64,000 bases of DNA, taken from positions 184,761 to 248,760 of the forward strand of contig JAYZUZ010000009.1 in NCBI GenBank assembly GCA_036156195.1, in the 5' to 3' direction. Made by a program: the position numbers and the translations under genes. The notes beneath the pieces were generated by a model. It was not told the origin of the DNA. It did not search any database and was given only the letters and a program-made list of their open reading frames with translations. This DNA comes from Abyssibacter sp036156195. GTDB taxonomy: Bacteria; Pseudomonadota; Gammaproteobacteria; Nevskiales; OUC007. Below, in pieces: positions 27,733 to 37,487 of this stretch. Within the stretch, counting starts at the first letter, position 1, and each line of letters starts with the position of its first letter.

Positions 27733-27778
27733 GTGCCGATGAGCGGTTACGAACCCCGCGAAACGGCGACTCGTCGAA

Positions 27779-29137
27779 TTACTTACGAGCGAGCTTCTTG
27801 ACGTTACCCGGGGCAAAGTAGCCCTCGTCAAAGTCCTCGGCGATGTGCTCGTCTTCCTCGTTATTCATTTCCTGCACGAGGTAGCGGTTCGCCAGCAGGT
27901 CGTAGACGGTACCGGCGATCTGCGCGGTGGCCGGATAGCGATAGAAGTTCATCGCGTGAGCTTCCTGCACACGCCACAACTGACCACGCTTGTCATAGAT
28001 GTCCACCAGGGCAATCTGCCAGGTGTCTTCATCCACGTAGAAGGTCCGGCGGTCGTAGATATGGCTGGTGCCATCCTTGACCGTCGCATCGACCACCCAG
28101 ACGCGATGCAACTCGTAGCGCGTCAGATCCTGGTCGATATGACCGGGCTTGATGATGTCGTCGTACTCGTTGTCGTCGCTGTGCAGCTCGTAGGCGTTGT
28201 ACGGGATGTACATTTCCTTCTTGCCAACCAGCTTCCAGGTGTAACGATCGGTGGCGCCGTTGAAGGTGTCGAGCTGATCGTTGGTACGCAGACCGTCAGA
28301 GCCGGTGCCCGGGTTGTCGTAGGCCACGTTCGGCGCGCGACGCAGGCGACGCTGGCCGGGGTTGTAAAGCCATGCACGACGCGGCTCCTTCACCTGGTCG
28401 GCCGTTTCATGAACCAACAGGATCTGACCCGCCTGGCGCGGCGGCTCTTCGATGCTCTGCAGGAAGTACAGCAGCACGTTGTTCAGGCCGTCCGGGGTCA
28501 TGCCCTTTTCGGTGTAGTTGAAGCGGACATCTTCCTTCAGCTTGAACAGCGAGAACGCACCACTGGTCTGCACCGCCGCCTGGACGTTGTAGCGAACCAG
28601 CGACGGACCACGGTAACGCGTCCGGTGGTTCCAGATGATCTCCTTGCCGGATTTCGGAATCGGGAACGGCGCACCGATGGCCGCGTTCACCAGGGTTTCG
28701 CCATCGTTAGTCAGCTCGGCGCGGGTGGCGTTTTCCTTGGTTGCATCGTAGATGTACTGCGGATTGGCCGCAGAACGACGCGTCTCGTAAACCGGGATCT
28801 TGTACGTGTCGTACTTCTCGAGTATGGCCTTCTGGCCTTCGCTCAGATTGGCCGCATACTGACTCATGTTCGACTTGGTGATCTCGAACTTGGGCTTGTC
28901 GTCCGGCCAGGGGTTCTCGAAGCGCTTGCCTTCCGGCCAGTCAGGGTCATGGTAGCCGCCATCCCATGCAGGGATGGTCCCGGCTGAGTTACCGGCTTTT
29001 TCGGCGCCCAGCGGGGTCAGTTCGCCCCCCAGTTTGGCTGCCTCATCCGCCGAAACCTTTGCGTGTGCGTTCAGTGACGCTACAGCGGCCACTGCCGCCA
29101 AGCTCATGCCGGTGAGGCGAGCAATCGATCGGGACAT
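27779..29137 (-). CDS. DUF1329 periplasmic/outer-membrane associated protein
   Basis: 452 residues from the ATG at 29137 (GGAGGAG upstream). A signal peptide (SLAAVAAVASLNAHA) leads to the DUF1329 core with VSADEAAKLGGELTPLGAEKAGN, YHDPDWPEGKRFENPWPDDKPKFEIT and KEMYIPYNAYELH. The fold is lipoprotein-carrier (LolA/LolB) like, and family members occur in hydrocarbon and steroid users together with DUF1302 porins and RND exporters. Neither partner is present here. Exported, function unproven. A single gene ended by a strong terminator. Confidence 0.9.
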   Translation of the reverse strand: MSRSIARLTGMSLAAVAAVASLNAHAKVSADEAAKLGGELTPLGAEKAGNSAGTIPAWDGGYHDPDWPEGKRFENPWPDDKPKFEITKSNMSQYAANLSEGQKAILEKYDTYKIPVYETRRSAANPQYIYDATKENATRAELTNDGETLVNAAIGAPFPIPKSGKEIIWNHRTRYRGPSLVRYNVQAAVQTSGAFSLFKLKEDVRFNYTEKGMTPDGLNNVLLYFLQSIEEPPRQAGQILLVHETADQVKEPRRAWLYNPGQRRLRRAPNVAYDNPGTGSDGLRTNDQLDTFNGATDRYTWKLVGKKEMYIPYNAYELHSDDNEYDDIIKPGHIDQDLTRYELHRVWVVDATVKDGTSHIYDRRTFYVDEDTWQIALVDIYDKRGQLWRVQEAHAMNFYRYPATAQIAGTVYDLLANRYLVQEMNNEEDEHIAEDFDEGYFAPGNVKKLARK

Positions 29138-29409
29138 AGTCTCCTCCGATGTAGAAACGTAAGACGTGTTGGACTTCGCATGCCGCCTCGGCCAAGTGAG
29201 GCGACGGCGTTGGAACAATCCCTGTCCCGGATCAATACACCACCTAACCAATCAGGCGATGCCGCTGTCGGGCAAGGCGTGATAACGCGCCTGAGTCCGA
29301 ATGGGCGGCAGATGATAGCGGCACATCCGTCACCGGTGTACCGGCGCATAGGATTTTTTATCTGCACACCTCCGCGCTGTCGTAGAAGACCGGCACTGGT
29401 CACAAAGGT

Positions 29410-31785
29410 TCAAGCGCCCCGCTCCATCAGCGCCGGAATCTCATCAATCGGGACAGCCGGGCTGAACAACCAGCCCTGGACCATATCGACGCCCAGATCT
29501 GCCAGCGCCTGGAGAGCCGCCGGGCTGTCCACAAACTCAGCCACCGTCTGCTTGCCCAACACTTGAGCTGTCTCATTGATGGACCGGACCAATTGGTGGC
29601 GGACGGGATCATCCTCCATCCCCTGGACAAAACTACCGTCGATCTTGACGTAGTCAGCGGGCAGGTCACGCAGATACTGGAACGAACACATGCCCGCACC
29701 AAAATCATCCAGTGAAAACCGGCAGCCCAGCGCGCCAATGTGACGCATCAGACGCCTCGCCTGCGCGATATTGCGCACGGCAATGGTCTCGGTGATCTCG
29801 AAACAAAGCTTGCTCGCCTCGATCGCCGCATCCTGCACAGCACAGGCGAGAAACTCCTGGAACTGGGGGTCGGACACGGAGTTTCCGGAAAGATTAATCG
29901 CCACGTGGTCGATCTGCCGGACAACGTTCTCGTGCTCGGCCATCCACTCGAGCGCACGGGAGACCATGTAGCGATCAAAACTGTCCATCAGCCCGAAGCG
30001 TTCGGCGGCGCTCAGCAAATTGGTCGGAAACGTCGCTCGATCGCGATCCCGGAAACGGGCCAGAATCTCGAAACAATGCGGCTGGCCCGATGTGGCACCA
30101 GCGGTGCGGTAAATCGGCTGGGCGTAGAGCAGGACAGCCTCCTGCGACAGCGCCTTGCGTACCGATTGCGCAGCGGCCATGACGGTGCGGGCATCCTGCG
30201 AGTCGCCAGGCTCCTCGGCGGTGTACTCGCGAATGCTGCCGCGGGCAGCGGCCTTGGCCGCGTAGCACGCGGACCCGGCTGCAGTCAGCGCATGCAACCA
30301 ACCCCTCTCACCCAGTGGCGCGTAACCCACACAACCGGTCAGCGACAGGGCGGTCTCGCTCGTCGGCGTTTCCACCTGCTCCAGCGCCTTGAGCAGGCCC
30401 GTCGCGTGTTCACGCGCATCGGCCTCGTCGGTGTCGAACCGAACCACCACAAACTCGTCCGCGCCCACCCGTGCAATCGCCGCACCCTCATCGCGCAGAC
30501 GCAGGCGCAGCATGTCGGCAATCCGCCACAACACGGTGTCGGCTTCGGACTGACCAATCAGCTCATTGATGTACCGGAAGTAATCGATGTTCAGATGAAA
30601 GACAAAACCCCGCATGTCGTCATCGGCGCCGCGCTGCTTGAGCACCCGTTCCAGGCCGCGCCTGTTGAGCAAATCCGTCAGCACATCGTGATCGAGCTGG
30701 TACGTGATCTCGGCCTGCAGTCGGTTGTAGTCGGTCACATCTTCGAAGGCCGCCAGCAGGATTCGGTGCCCGCCGCGCCCGATCACACCGCGCACCGTAA
30801 CCGCTACGTCCAGCGCCGTGCCATCGCGTCGTTCGACCCGCGCATTCCAACGCTCCAGCGTATCCTCGCTGTAGGCGTACTCCAGTCGGAAGGTCGCTTC
30901 CTCAAACCCGTCGTCGTCCATGAACCGGTGCAAGTTCATGCCGATAAGATCGCCGGCATCCCGCCCCAACAACGCGCCGGCACGTTGGTTGGCCGAGACG
31001 ATGTCACCACTCATCTCCAGGCCCAGCAGTGCCACGGGCGTGCCATCGAGAATGTTGCGCAAGGTGCGTTCGCTTTCGCGCAACGCTGCCTCGACCCGCT
31101 GCTCGGCGGAGGTATCGCGCGCGAAAATGGCGATATGCCCCTCCCCGCCGGCCTGTTCACGCGCAAGGCGAACAGCGTGCATCTGCATCGGCATTCGTTG
31201 GCCGTCGGCCGACAGCCAGACACTATGCCCCGACCAATCGGCGGCACGGGCCAGTGCCGGCAACACCTGGTCCCGGTACTGCCGCCGCGCGGACTCCGTG
31301 AACAAGTCGTCCAGGCTGATTCTGGCGGCCAGTCCGGCGGCGAAATCGCGGACCACTGCAGTGTTCGAATCAATGAGCTCGCCGGCTTCGTTCACCACGA
31401 GAATGTAGTCAGGATGTTGGTGCATCAGATGCTGCACCAGGCTGGCGCTGGCAAATCGCTCCTGCAGGGCATCAACAAACAGCACGCGGGCGCCGGCATA
31501 CTCGCCATCCAGTGCGCTCACCCGGACGCGCACCGTCGTTGTCTCGTCGGCTGCACCCAGGGGCATGTCAAACGCGCCACGATCCCGAACGCCTGGGTCG
31601 TCCAGCTTGGCCAGCAGTTGCGCGCCACCCTGAGGCCAGAGTTCGACCACCGGGCGATCCACCAGAGATTTAGCCGCCTGACGCGACAGCGGGTCCTGGC
31701 CCCAGGCCGCCATGATCCGGCCGTCATCGTCCAACGCCAGGATTAACTCGCCCGCCTGCCCGACCAGATGCTCGGCCAGGCTCAT
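29410..31785 (-). CDS. PAS-PAS-PAS-GGDEF-EAL c-di-GMP signalling protein (probably phosphodiesterase)
   Basis: 791 residues from the ATG at 31785; the upstream extension is not conserved-looking. Three PAS-like domains (about 1-110, 125-245, 255-375) precede a GGDEF domain (about 395-525) and an EAL domain (about 555-785). The GGDEF domain is degenerate: GADEF, and NIDYF in place of DxDxFK. The EAL domain keeps its catalytic set: FEILARF (Glu), INLSGN, CFEITE, SLDDFGAG, YVKIDG, TVAEFVD and VQGWLF. It probably hydrolyses c-di-GMP in response to signals sensed by PAS domains. It has no transmembrane segment and is cytoplasmic. Confidence 0.88.
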   Translation of the reverse strand: MSLAEHLVGQAGELILALDDDGRIMAAWGQDPLSRQAAKSLVDRPVVELWPQGGAQLLAKLDDPGVRDRGAFDMPLGAADETTTVRVRVSALDGEYAGARVLFVDALQERFASASLVQHLMHQHPDYILVVNEAGELIDSNTAVVRDFAAGLAARISLDDLFTESARRQYRDQVLPALARAADWSGHSVWLSADGQRMPMQMHAVRLAREQAGGEGHIAIFARDTSAEQRVEAALRESERTLRNILDGTPVALLGLEMSGDIVSANQRAGALLGRDAGDLIGMNLHRFMDDDGFEEATFRLEYAYSEDTLERWNARVERRDGTALDVAVTVRGVIGRGGHRILLAAFEDVTDYNRLQAEITYQLDHDVLTDLLNRRGLERVLKQRGADDDMRGFVFHLNIDYFRYINELIGQSEADTVLWRIADMLRLRLRDEGAAIARVGADEFVVVRFDTDEADAREHATGLLKALEQVETPTSETALSLTGCVGYAPLGERGWLHALTAAGSACYAAKAAARGSIREYTAEEPGDSQDARTVMAAAQSVRKALSQEAVLLYAQPIYRTAGATSGQPHCFEILARFRDRDRATFPTNLLSAAERFGLMDSFDRYMVSRALEWMAEHENVVRQIDHVAINLSGNSVSDPQFQEFLACAVQDAAIEASKLCFEITETIAVRNIAQARRLMRHIGALGCRFSLDDFGAGMCSFQYLRDLPADYVKIDGSFVQGMEDDPVRHQLVRSINETAQVLGKQTVAEFVDSPAALQALADLGVDMVQGWLFSPAVPIDEIPALMERGA

Positions 31786-31919
31786 ACACCCCCCCACTGC
31801 AACAAGCCGCAGGCGCGTCCCGGCGCACAGAGACTGCCCCGACCAGGTCGGCCACTCCAACCACGGCACCGCGCACGGCGCGATTCGGCGTACATTCCGG
31901 CTGCCACGCGGCGCGGCGC

Positions 31920-32588
31920 CTAGGACATCAACTCGTAGGGCCCACCGCGCTCCAACGCACGTTGATAGCCAGGCAATGCATGAATTCTGTCGGCAAAGGC
32001 CTGCAGATTGGGGTACCGCTGGCCGCCGCCAGCGCGCGCGCTCGCTGCCTCAACCGGAAAGCTCATCATGATGTCTGCGGCTGTCATGGCCTCCCCGGCA
32101 AACCAGCCAGTGGCGGCCAGAGCGGCGTCCATATGCGCAAGCATGCGCTCAAGGCTGGGGTTGATGAACGAACCCTTGACCTTGGCCGAGATGCCTTTGG
32201 CAATCGGACGGATAAAAAACGGCATGGGCGCCGTCTCCACGCGGTTGAAGACCAGCGTCATCACCAGCAGCGGCATGACACTGCCTTCCGCAGCGTGCAT
32301 CCAGTAACGGTAATCCAGCGTCGCAGACTCGCCCTGCGGTAGCAGCCGCCCCTGGCCGTAGCGCTCGACCAGGTATTCGATGATCGCTCCGGTCTCTGCG
32401 ACCACCCGGTCATCGTCGGTGATGACCGGCGACTTACCCAAGGGGTGTACAGCGAGCAACTCCGGCGGCGCCAGTGATGTGTTCGGGTCGCGCGCGTAGC
32501 GCTGAACCTCATAGTCAACGCCCAGTTCTTCCAGCAACCACAGGACCCGTTGCGAACGGGAATTCTCCAGATGGTGGACGGTCAGCAT
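31920..32588 (-). CDS. Glutathione S-transferase
   Basis: 222 residues from the ATG at 32588. The thioredoxin-like N-terminus MLTVHHLENSRSQRVLWLLEELG carries the SRSQRVLW active site, with GKSPVITDDD and AETGAIIEYL for glutathione binding. The C-terminal helical domain includes WFAGEAMTAADIMMSFPVE. It resembles the group near yeast Gtt1 and bacterial GstB-like enzymes. The physiological substrate is unknown. It stands between the c-di-GMP gene and the glycerophosphodiesterase gene without evident coupling. Confidence 0.88.
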   Translation of the reverse strand: MLTVHHLENSRSQRVLWLLEELGVDYEVQRYARDPNTSLAPPELLAVHPLGKSPVITDDDRVVAETGAIIEYLVERYGQGRLLPQGESATLDYRYWMHAAEGSVMPLLVMTLVFNRVETAPMPFFIRPIAKGISAKVKGSFINPSLERMLAHMDAALAATGWFAGEAMTAADIMMSFPVEAASARAGGGQRYPNLQAFADRIHALPGYQRALERGGPYELMS

Positions 32589-32697
32589 GCACGCTCTCCC
32601 CGAATCATCGTAATGCTCCGCAAGGTACCGCTCGCAAGGGGCTGGCGGCAATCGGCCGGCTTGGTGTAGGCCCGTTCCCGGCGGAGCTGTTGTCGGG

Positions 32698-33663
32698 CTA
32701 TCGAATCGGGGGCGGACAGTCGTAGTCGCTGGACGCAAGCACCTGGCGGTAGCGATCCGGAAAGTTCGTGAACAGGCCGTCCACGCATAACGCCGCCATG
32801 GCCGCCAGATCCGCCTCACTGTTAATCGTGTAGGGATGGATCGCCAGGCCCAGGGCATGGGTCAGCTCGACCAGCGCCGGCGTCACCTCTGCCGCATTCG
32901 GACCAATGCCGAAGGCGTAGGTCGATGCCAGCGCCACCGAGGCTGTCGCACCGACGGCATAGAGCTGAATGAGCGGGAGCTCCGCGTCCAGCGCCCGCAT
33001 GTTGATCAGCGAACTGGGAATGAACGACTGCACCAGCACCTGCCGGTTGTTGACCGCACCCTCATACAAGCCATAGGCCTTGATCAGATCGAGCAGCGTC
33101 TGTTCGACGCTGCCTCCCAGCTGCGTGTTCGGCTTGATCTCGATGTAGTACTTGACCGTGGGTGCGTTGCCATAGCGCTGGAACACCTCCTCCAGCGTCG
33201 GGATGGGCAGGCCTACATAGTCCTCGCGAGCGCGATCCGGATAGGCTTCGTTAAACCAGGAGCCGAAATCGCAGCTGCGCAACTGCTCCAGTGTCTTGTC
33301 GCTGACACTGCCGGTGCAGTTTTCGGCTGGCCCACGCGCCGTGCGGTCCAGGGTGTCGTCGTGGATGACGACCAACACGCCATCTGCCGTGGGCAGAACA
33401 TCCTGCTCGATGTATTCCGCCCCCTGCGCCAACGCCAGGTCGTAGGCTGCAAACGTGTGCTCGGGCGCATGGCCGGACGCCCCCCGGTGCGCGACGATCA
33501 CTTGGTCGGTCTGCAGTGTCGGCAGCGTTACAGGCGGCTCCGGCTGCGGTGCTACTGGCGCGCCGGGCTCGGGTAGCGGGCTGCTCCCGCAGGCGGCCAT
33601 CATCAAGCCGCTCAAGCCGGCCACCGTCAGCGCGCCGGCACGCCGCCATCTCGTGTGTGTCAT
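32698..33663 (-). CDS. Glycerophosphodiester phosphodiesterase (lipoprotein)
   Basis: 321 residues from the ATG at 33663. The signal ends in a lipobox MMAACGSS, followed by a Pro-rich linker. The TIM-barrel catalytic motifs are HRGASGHAPEHTFAAYDLA, IEQDVLPTADGVLVVIHDD and YIEIKP, with the two catalytic His and metal-binding Glu/Asp conserved. It cleaves glycerophosphodiesters to glycerol-3-phosphate and an alcohol, resembling periplasmic GlpQ. It would be anchored in the envelope. Confidence 0.9.
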   Translation of the reverse strand: MTHTRWRRAGALTVAGLSGLMMAACGSSPLPEPGAPVAPQPEPPVTLPTLQTDQVIVAHRGASGHAPEHTFAAYDLALAQGAEYIEQDVLPTADGVLVVIHDDTLDRTARGPAENCTGSVSDKTLEQLRSCDFGSWFNEAYPDRAREDYVGLPIPTLEEVFQRYGNAPTVKYYIEIKPNTQLGGSVEQTLLDLIKAYGLYEGAVNNRQVLVQSFIPSSLINMRALDAELPLIQLYAVGATASVALASTYAFGIGPNAAEVTPALVELTHALGLAIHPYTINSEADLAAMAALCVDGLFTNFPDRYRQVLASSDYDCPPPIR

Positions 33664-33767
33664 GGAATGTCCTGCTGTCCTGTCCCCGCGCGCCGATCCC
33701 GGCACGTCTGGGCAGCAAGCCTAACCATCAGATATGACAGACACGTGAGCATCCCTAGACTAAGGCC

Positions 33768-34064
33768 ATGTCACGCGCCCCCGTTCAGCACTGCCAGCTT
33801 TGCGCCCGTGCCATGCGCCTGGAGTTCCACCACCTCATCCCGCGCAAAGTCCATCGTCGCGCATATTTCGCACGCCGCTACGATCGGGAAGAACTCCGCA
33901 GCCGCGGCATCTGGTTGTGCCGGTTATGCCACCGGTTCCTGCACCGGCAGTTTGACGAGGTCACCCTGGGCAGACACTACGCGACGCTGGAGGCGGTTCT
34001 CGCCTCGGAGGCCGTGCAACGGCACGTGAACTGGGCGGCCCGCCAGCGCCCGGACAAACGCTGA
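33768..34064 (+). CDS. Small HNH-like zinc-cluster protein
   Basis: 98 residues. It has CQLC near the N-terminus, then LEFHHLIPRKVHRR (HH-xxPR, as in HNH nucleases) and WLCRLCHRFLHR (CxxCHxxLH), together forming an HNH-like metal-binding fold. Very small stand-alone HNH proteins of this kind are widespread in Gammaproteobacteria; whether they cut DNA is unknown. The final part (ARQRPDKR) is basic. It is convergent with the M3 peptidase gene and divergent from glycerophosphodiesterase. Confidence 0.75.
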   Translation: MSRAPVQHCQLCARAMRLEFHHLIPRKVHRRAYFARRYDREELRSRGIWLCRLCHRFLHRQFDEVTLGRHYATLEAVLASEAVQRHVNWAARQRPDKR

Positions 34065-34077
34065 CGAGCCCGCCGGG

Positions 34078-36183
34078 TCAGTTTGCGGTCAGGCCGCGAC
34101 GCTCCAGTAGCGGGCCGATCTCGGCCGGCCGGCCACGAAACGCCTCGTACATGGCCTGCGCATCCATGGTGCCGCCCTTGGAGAGAATGCCGTCGCGCAT
34201 GCGATCGCCATTTTCCCGCGTAAAGCCGCCCGTGGACTTGAACCAGGCCACGGTGTCGGCATCCAGTACCTCAGACCACACATAGGAGTAGTAACCGGCT
34301 GAGTAGCCCCCTGCGAATACATGCGCGAAATAGGTGCTGCGATAACGCGGCGGCACCAGCGCCAACGCTGCGCCCACACGCTCCAGCGTCTCGGCCTCAA
34401 ACTGCTCCACATCACCCACATCCGCATCCGGCGGCAACTGGTGCCAGGCCTGGTCCAGCAGCGAAGCCGCCAGATACTCCGTCGTGGCGTAGCCCTGGTT
34501 GAACTGCTCCGTCGACTTGTAGCGGTCGATCATCGCCTGCGGCAGGGGTTCACCCGTTTCATGATGGCGGGCGTAGCGCGCCATGACCTCCGGCCAGAAC
34601 GCCCACATTTCATGAACCTGTGAGGGGTATTCCACAAAATCCCGTGGTACTGAGGTGCCGTAGAAATACGGGTAATGCACGTTGGAGAACAGACCGTGCA
34701 GGGCGTGGCCAAACTCATGGAACAGGGTGTTGACCTCACCCGGGGTGAGCAACACGGGTTCGTCACCCGCCGGTTTGGTGATGTTCAAGTGATTGGCAAC
34801 AACCGGGCGCTTGCCCAGCAATCGTGACTGCTGGACATAGCTATTCATCCAGGCGCCACCACGCTTGGTTTCACGCGCGAAGGGGTCAAAGATGAACAAG
34901 CCCAACGCAGCCCCGTCTTCCTCGAAGACTTCGTAGACCGTCACGTCCGGGTGATAAACCGGAAGATGGTCACGGCGCTCGAAACGCAGGCCGTAAAGCA
35001 CCTTGGCCATGTAGAACACGCCCTCGGTGAGCACGCGTTCCATCTCGAAATAAGGCTTGAGTGCGTTCTGGTCGAAATCGTAATCTGCCTTGCGGACAAT
35101 CTCGCGGTAGTAGGGCCAGTCCCAAACCTTCAGCTCCAGCGCATCGCCGGCAGCCTGCTGCAGCCGCTCGGCTTCCTTGCGCGCATTGGCCACAGCCGGT
35201 TTGGCCAGCTTGGCCAGCAACGCGTTGACCGCATCCGCGGTGCCTGCCGTGGCATTTGCCAGCACGTAATCGGCATGGGTGGCGTACCCCAGGAGCTGGG
35301 CGCGCTCAGCCCGCAAGGCGACGATGGACTGGATCACGGGCCGATTGTCCAGCTCACCATCGGTGTTGCCGCGCTGAACGGACGCCTCATGGATGCGCTG
35401 CCGCAGCGCGCGATTCTCCAAGTCCGCCAACTGGGGCTGCAACGTCGGCAGTTGCAGCGTCAGCACATAACCGTCCACGCCCCGCGACTGCGCCGTCGCT
35501 GCAGCGGCCTCGATCTCCGTTTCGGATAGACCCGCCAGCTCGGCGCGGTCCGTCACGACCACGGCGAGTTCGTTCGTGTGCTTGAGCAGGTTCTGCTGAA
35601 ACTGGGTCGTGAGCGTTGATAGCTCGGCATTGATTTCCCGCAACCGCGCCTGCTGCGGCTCGTCAAGCTGAGCGCCCGCACGGACAAAATCCGTGTGATA
35701 ACGCTCCAGCAAGCGCAGTGACTCGGCATCCAACCCCAGCGAGTCCCGTTGCTGATAAAGCGCATCGACCCGCGCAAACACCTCGGCATTGAGATACAGC
35801 TTGTCCTGATGCGCGGCCAGTCGGGGGGAAATGGTTTTGTTGATCGCCTGCAGTGCATCGGTACCGTGGGTTCCGACCAGGGCATAGAAAATGGTCGCAA
35901 CACGTTGCAGCGTCTGCCCGCCCCGCTCCATCGCCACAATGGTGTTCTCAAAGGTCGCTGGCCCCTCCTGGGCAATGAGCGCCTCGAGCTCAGCGAGAGA
36001 CTCCTGCATGCCCACCTCAAAGGCCGGCATGAAGTGTTCGGGCTGAATCCGGTCGAAGGGCGGGTATTCGTACGGGAGTGGGCTGGGCTGCAGCAGTGGG
36101 TTCACGGCGGTCTTCACAATCGGAAGGGGTTGCTGGGCGCAGGCCGTCAAGGCTGCTGCCACGAAAACGATGAGTCGTCGCAT
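34078..36183 (-). CDS. M3 family metallopeptidase (Dcp/oligopeptidase A-like), apparent lipoprotein
   Basis: 701 residues from the ATG at 36183. The zinc motif HEFGH occurs in FHEFGHALHGLF, with the third ligand Glu in the following helix region, and the long helical N-domain begins at LEALIAQEGPATFENTI. These are M3A peptidyl-dipeptidase/oligopeptidase A features. The N-terminus FVAAALTACAQQPLP looks like a lipoprotein signal, unusual for this mostly cytoplasmic family. It would degrade short peptides at the envelope. The start is the first ATG next to the lipobox. Confidence 0.9.
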   Translation of the reverse strand: MRRLIVFVAAALTACAQQPLPIVKTAVNPLLQPSPLPYEYPPFDRIQPEHFMPAFEVGMQESLAELEALIAQEGPATFENTIVAMERGGQTLQRVATIFYALVGTHGTDALQAINKTISPRLAAHQDKLYLNAEVFARVDALYQQRDSLGLDAESLRLLERYHTDFVRAGAQLDEPQQARLREINAELSTLTTQFQQNLLKHTNELAVVVTDRAELAGLSETEIEAAAATAQSRGVDGYVLTLQLPTLQPQLADLENRALRQRIHEASVQRGNTDGELDNRPVIQSIVALRAERAQLLGYATHADYVLANATAGTADAVNALLAKLAKPAVANARKEAERLQQAAGDALELKVWDWPYYREIVRKADYDFDQNALKPYFEMERVLTEGVFYMAKVLYGLRFERRDHLPVYHPDVTVYEVFEEDGAALGLFIFDPFARETKRGGAWMNSYVQQSRLLGKRPVVANHLNITKPAGDEPVLLTPGEVNTLFHEFGHALHGLFSNVHYPYFYGTSVPRDFVEYPSQVHEMWAFWPEVMARYARHHETGEPLPQAMIDRYKSTEQFNQGYATTEYLAASLLDQAWHQLPPDADVGDVEQFEAETLERVGAALALVPPRYRSTYFAHVFAGGYSAGYYSYVWSEVLDADTVAWFKSTGGFTRENGDRMRDGILSKGGTMDAQAMYEAFRGRPAEIGPLLERRGLTAN

Positions 36184-36321
36184 GATGTCCTGGTCGTTGA
36201 AATGAGCGGGGCCAGCGAGGTGTTCTGTGCATCCTCCAGCCAGCCACATGCCGGGCAGTCTAGCCGAGAACCGCAGCATCAGCCGCTGCGTGCAACTCGC
36301 CAACAGACCCCGAGCGTCACA

Positions 36322-37407
36322 TCACACTGAACTGGGCTCGGCTGCAAACAGCGAGGGCTGAGGATGCGCTGGCGCCGGATCCAGGGGCTCGATCTGAGCA
36401 AAGCCCACGCCCACTAGTCGGTACAGCGTGCTTGCTGGCCGATCCACCCGACGACGCAGTTGCAGCAATGCGTCGATGAAGGCCTCTCGGGTAGCCGGCG
36501 GTGCGGCCAAGGTCTGCTGCCGTGTCAGCAAGACAAAGTCCGCCGTCTTCAGCTTGAGCACCAGCGTCCTCGCAACATAGCCTTCCCGCTGTGCGCTGTC
36601 CCACACCCGCGTGGCCAAACTGCGGATCGCCGGCTCCAGCGCATCCAGGGGTCGGTCGTCAGCAAAGGTGTCTTCGGCGGACAGCGACTTGCGTCGGCGC
36701 TCGGTACGCACGGGCGAATCATCCTGCCCCTGGGCCAACCGGAGCAGGCGCTCCGCGAACTGGCCCAAGGCCTGGTGCAGCACAGCCGGGTCGCAGCGGC
36801 GAAGCGCCCCCACGGAGCGAATACCCAGCGCGGCCAGCTTGCCCTCGGTGACGCGCCCCACGCCCGGGATCTTGCCGACGGGCAACGGTTCCAGAAAAGC
36901 CTGGACGCGCTGCGGAGGAATCACGAACTGCCCATCCGGCTTGCGCCAATCGGAGGCGATCTTCGCGAGAAACTTGCTCGGCGCCACGCCTGCCGAAGCG
37001 GTCAGGCGCAGCTCTTCGCGAATGGCCAGGCGAATGGCCTGCGCCACTTCGGTCGCAGTGTCCAGTCCACCCCGCTGCTCGGTGACATCCAGATAAGCTT
37101 CGTCCAGCGACAGGGGTTCAATCTGGTCGGTGTAGCGCCGGAAGATGGCATGCACCTGTCGAGACACCGCCTTGTAGCGCGTGAAATCGGGCGGCACGAA
37201 GATCGCCTGCGGGCATAAGCGGGCCGCACGCAACGCTGGCATGGCAGAGCGGATCCCAAAACGCCGGGCCTCGTAGGAGGCTGCGCAGACCACCGAGCGC
37301 GGCCCCTTCCACGCCACAACCACGGGCTGGCCCGCAAACGCCGGCTCGTCGCGCTGTTCTACGGATGCGTAAAACGCGTCCATGTCGATGTGAACAATCC
37401 GGCGCAC
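36322..37407 (-). CDS. dinB: DNA polymerase IV (Y family)
   Basis: 361 residues. The palm motif IVHIDMDAFYASVEQRD and the second catalytic carboxylates in SLDEAYLDVTE are intact, with the fingers motif YEARRFGIRSAMP, the helix-hairpin-helix GKIPGVGRVTEGKL and the little-finger domain (LEPAIRSLATRVWD). It performs translesion and mutagenic synthesis. A canonical beta-clamp motif could fit near the C-terminus (PSLFA). No LexA box was identified upstream by eye. Confidence 0.94.
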   Translation of the reverse strand: MRRIVHIDMDAFYASVEQRDEPAFAGQPVVVAWKGPRSVVCAASYEARRFGIRSAMPALRAARLCPQAIFVPPDFTRYKAVSRQVHAIFRRYTDQIEPLSLDEAYLDVTEQRGGLDTATEVAQAIRLAIREELRLTASAGVAPSKFLAKIASDWRKPDGQFVIPPQRVQAFLEPLPVGKIPGVGRVTEGKLAALGIRSVGALRRCDPAVLHQALGQFAERLLRLAQGQDDSPVRTERRRKSLSAEDTFADDRPLDALEPAIRSLATRVWDSAQREGYVARTLVLKLKTADFVLLTRQQTLAAPPATREAFIDALLQLRRRVDRPASTLYRLVGVGFAQIEPLDPAPAHPQPSLFAAEPSSV

Positions 37408-37487
37408 GCCGCCCTGCCTGGTCTCCGACCGAATGAATGTCGCGGCGCTCGTGCCAGGATGCAGCGACGTAAGCCGCCGCGTACCGG

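Noticed and set aside
29740..31746. 668-codon plus-strand frame
   Set aside because: Antisense shadow of the PAS-GGDEF-EAL gene; no domain of its own.
34065..34077. Prophage or IS boundaries near the HNH-like gene
   Set aside because: No integrase, terminal repeats or other mobile genes; the neighbours are ordinary chromosomal genes.
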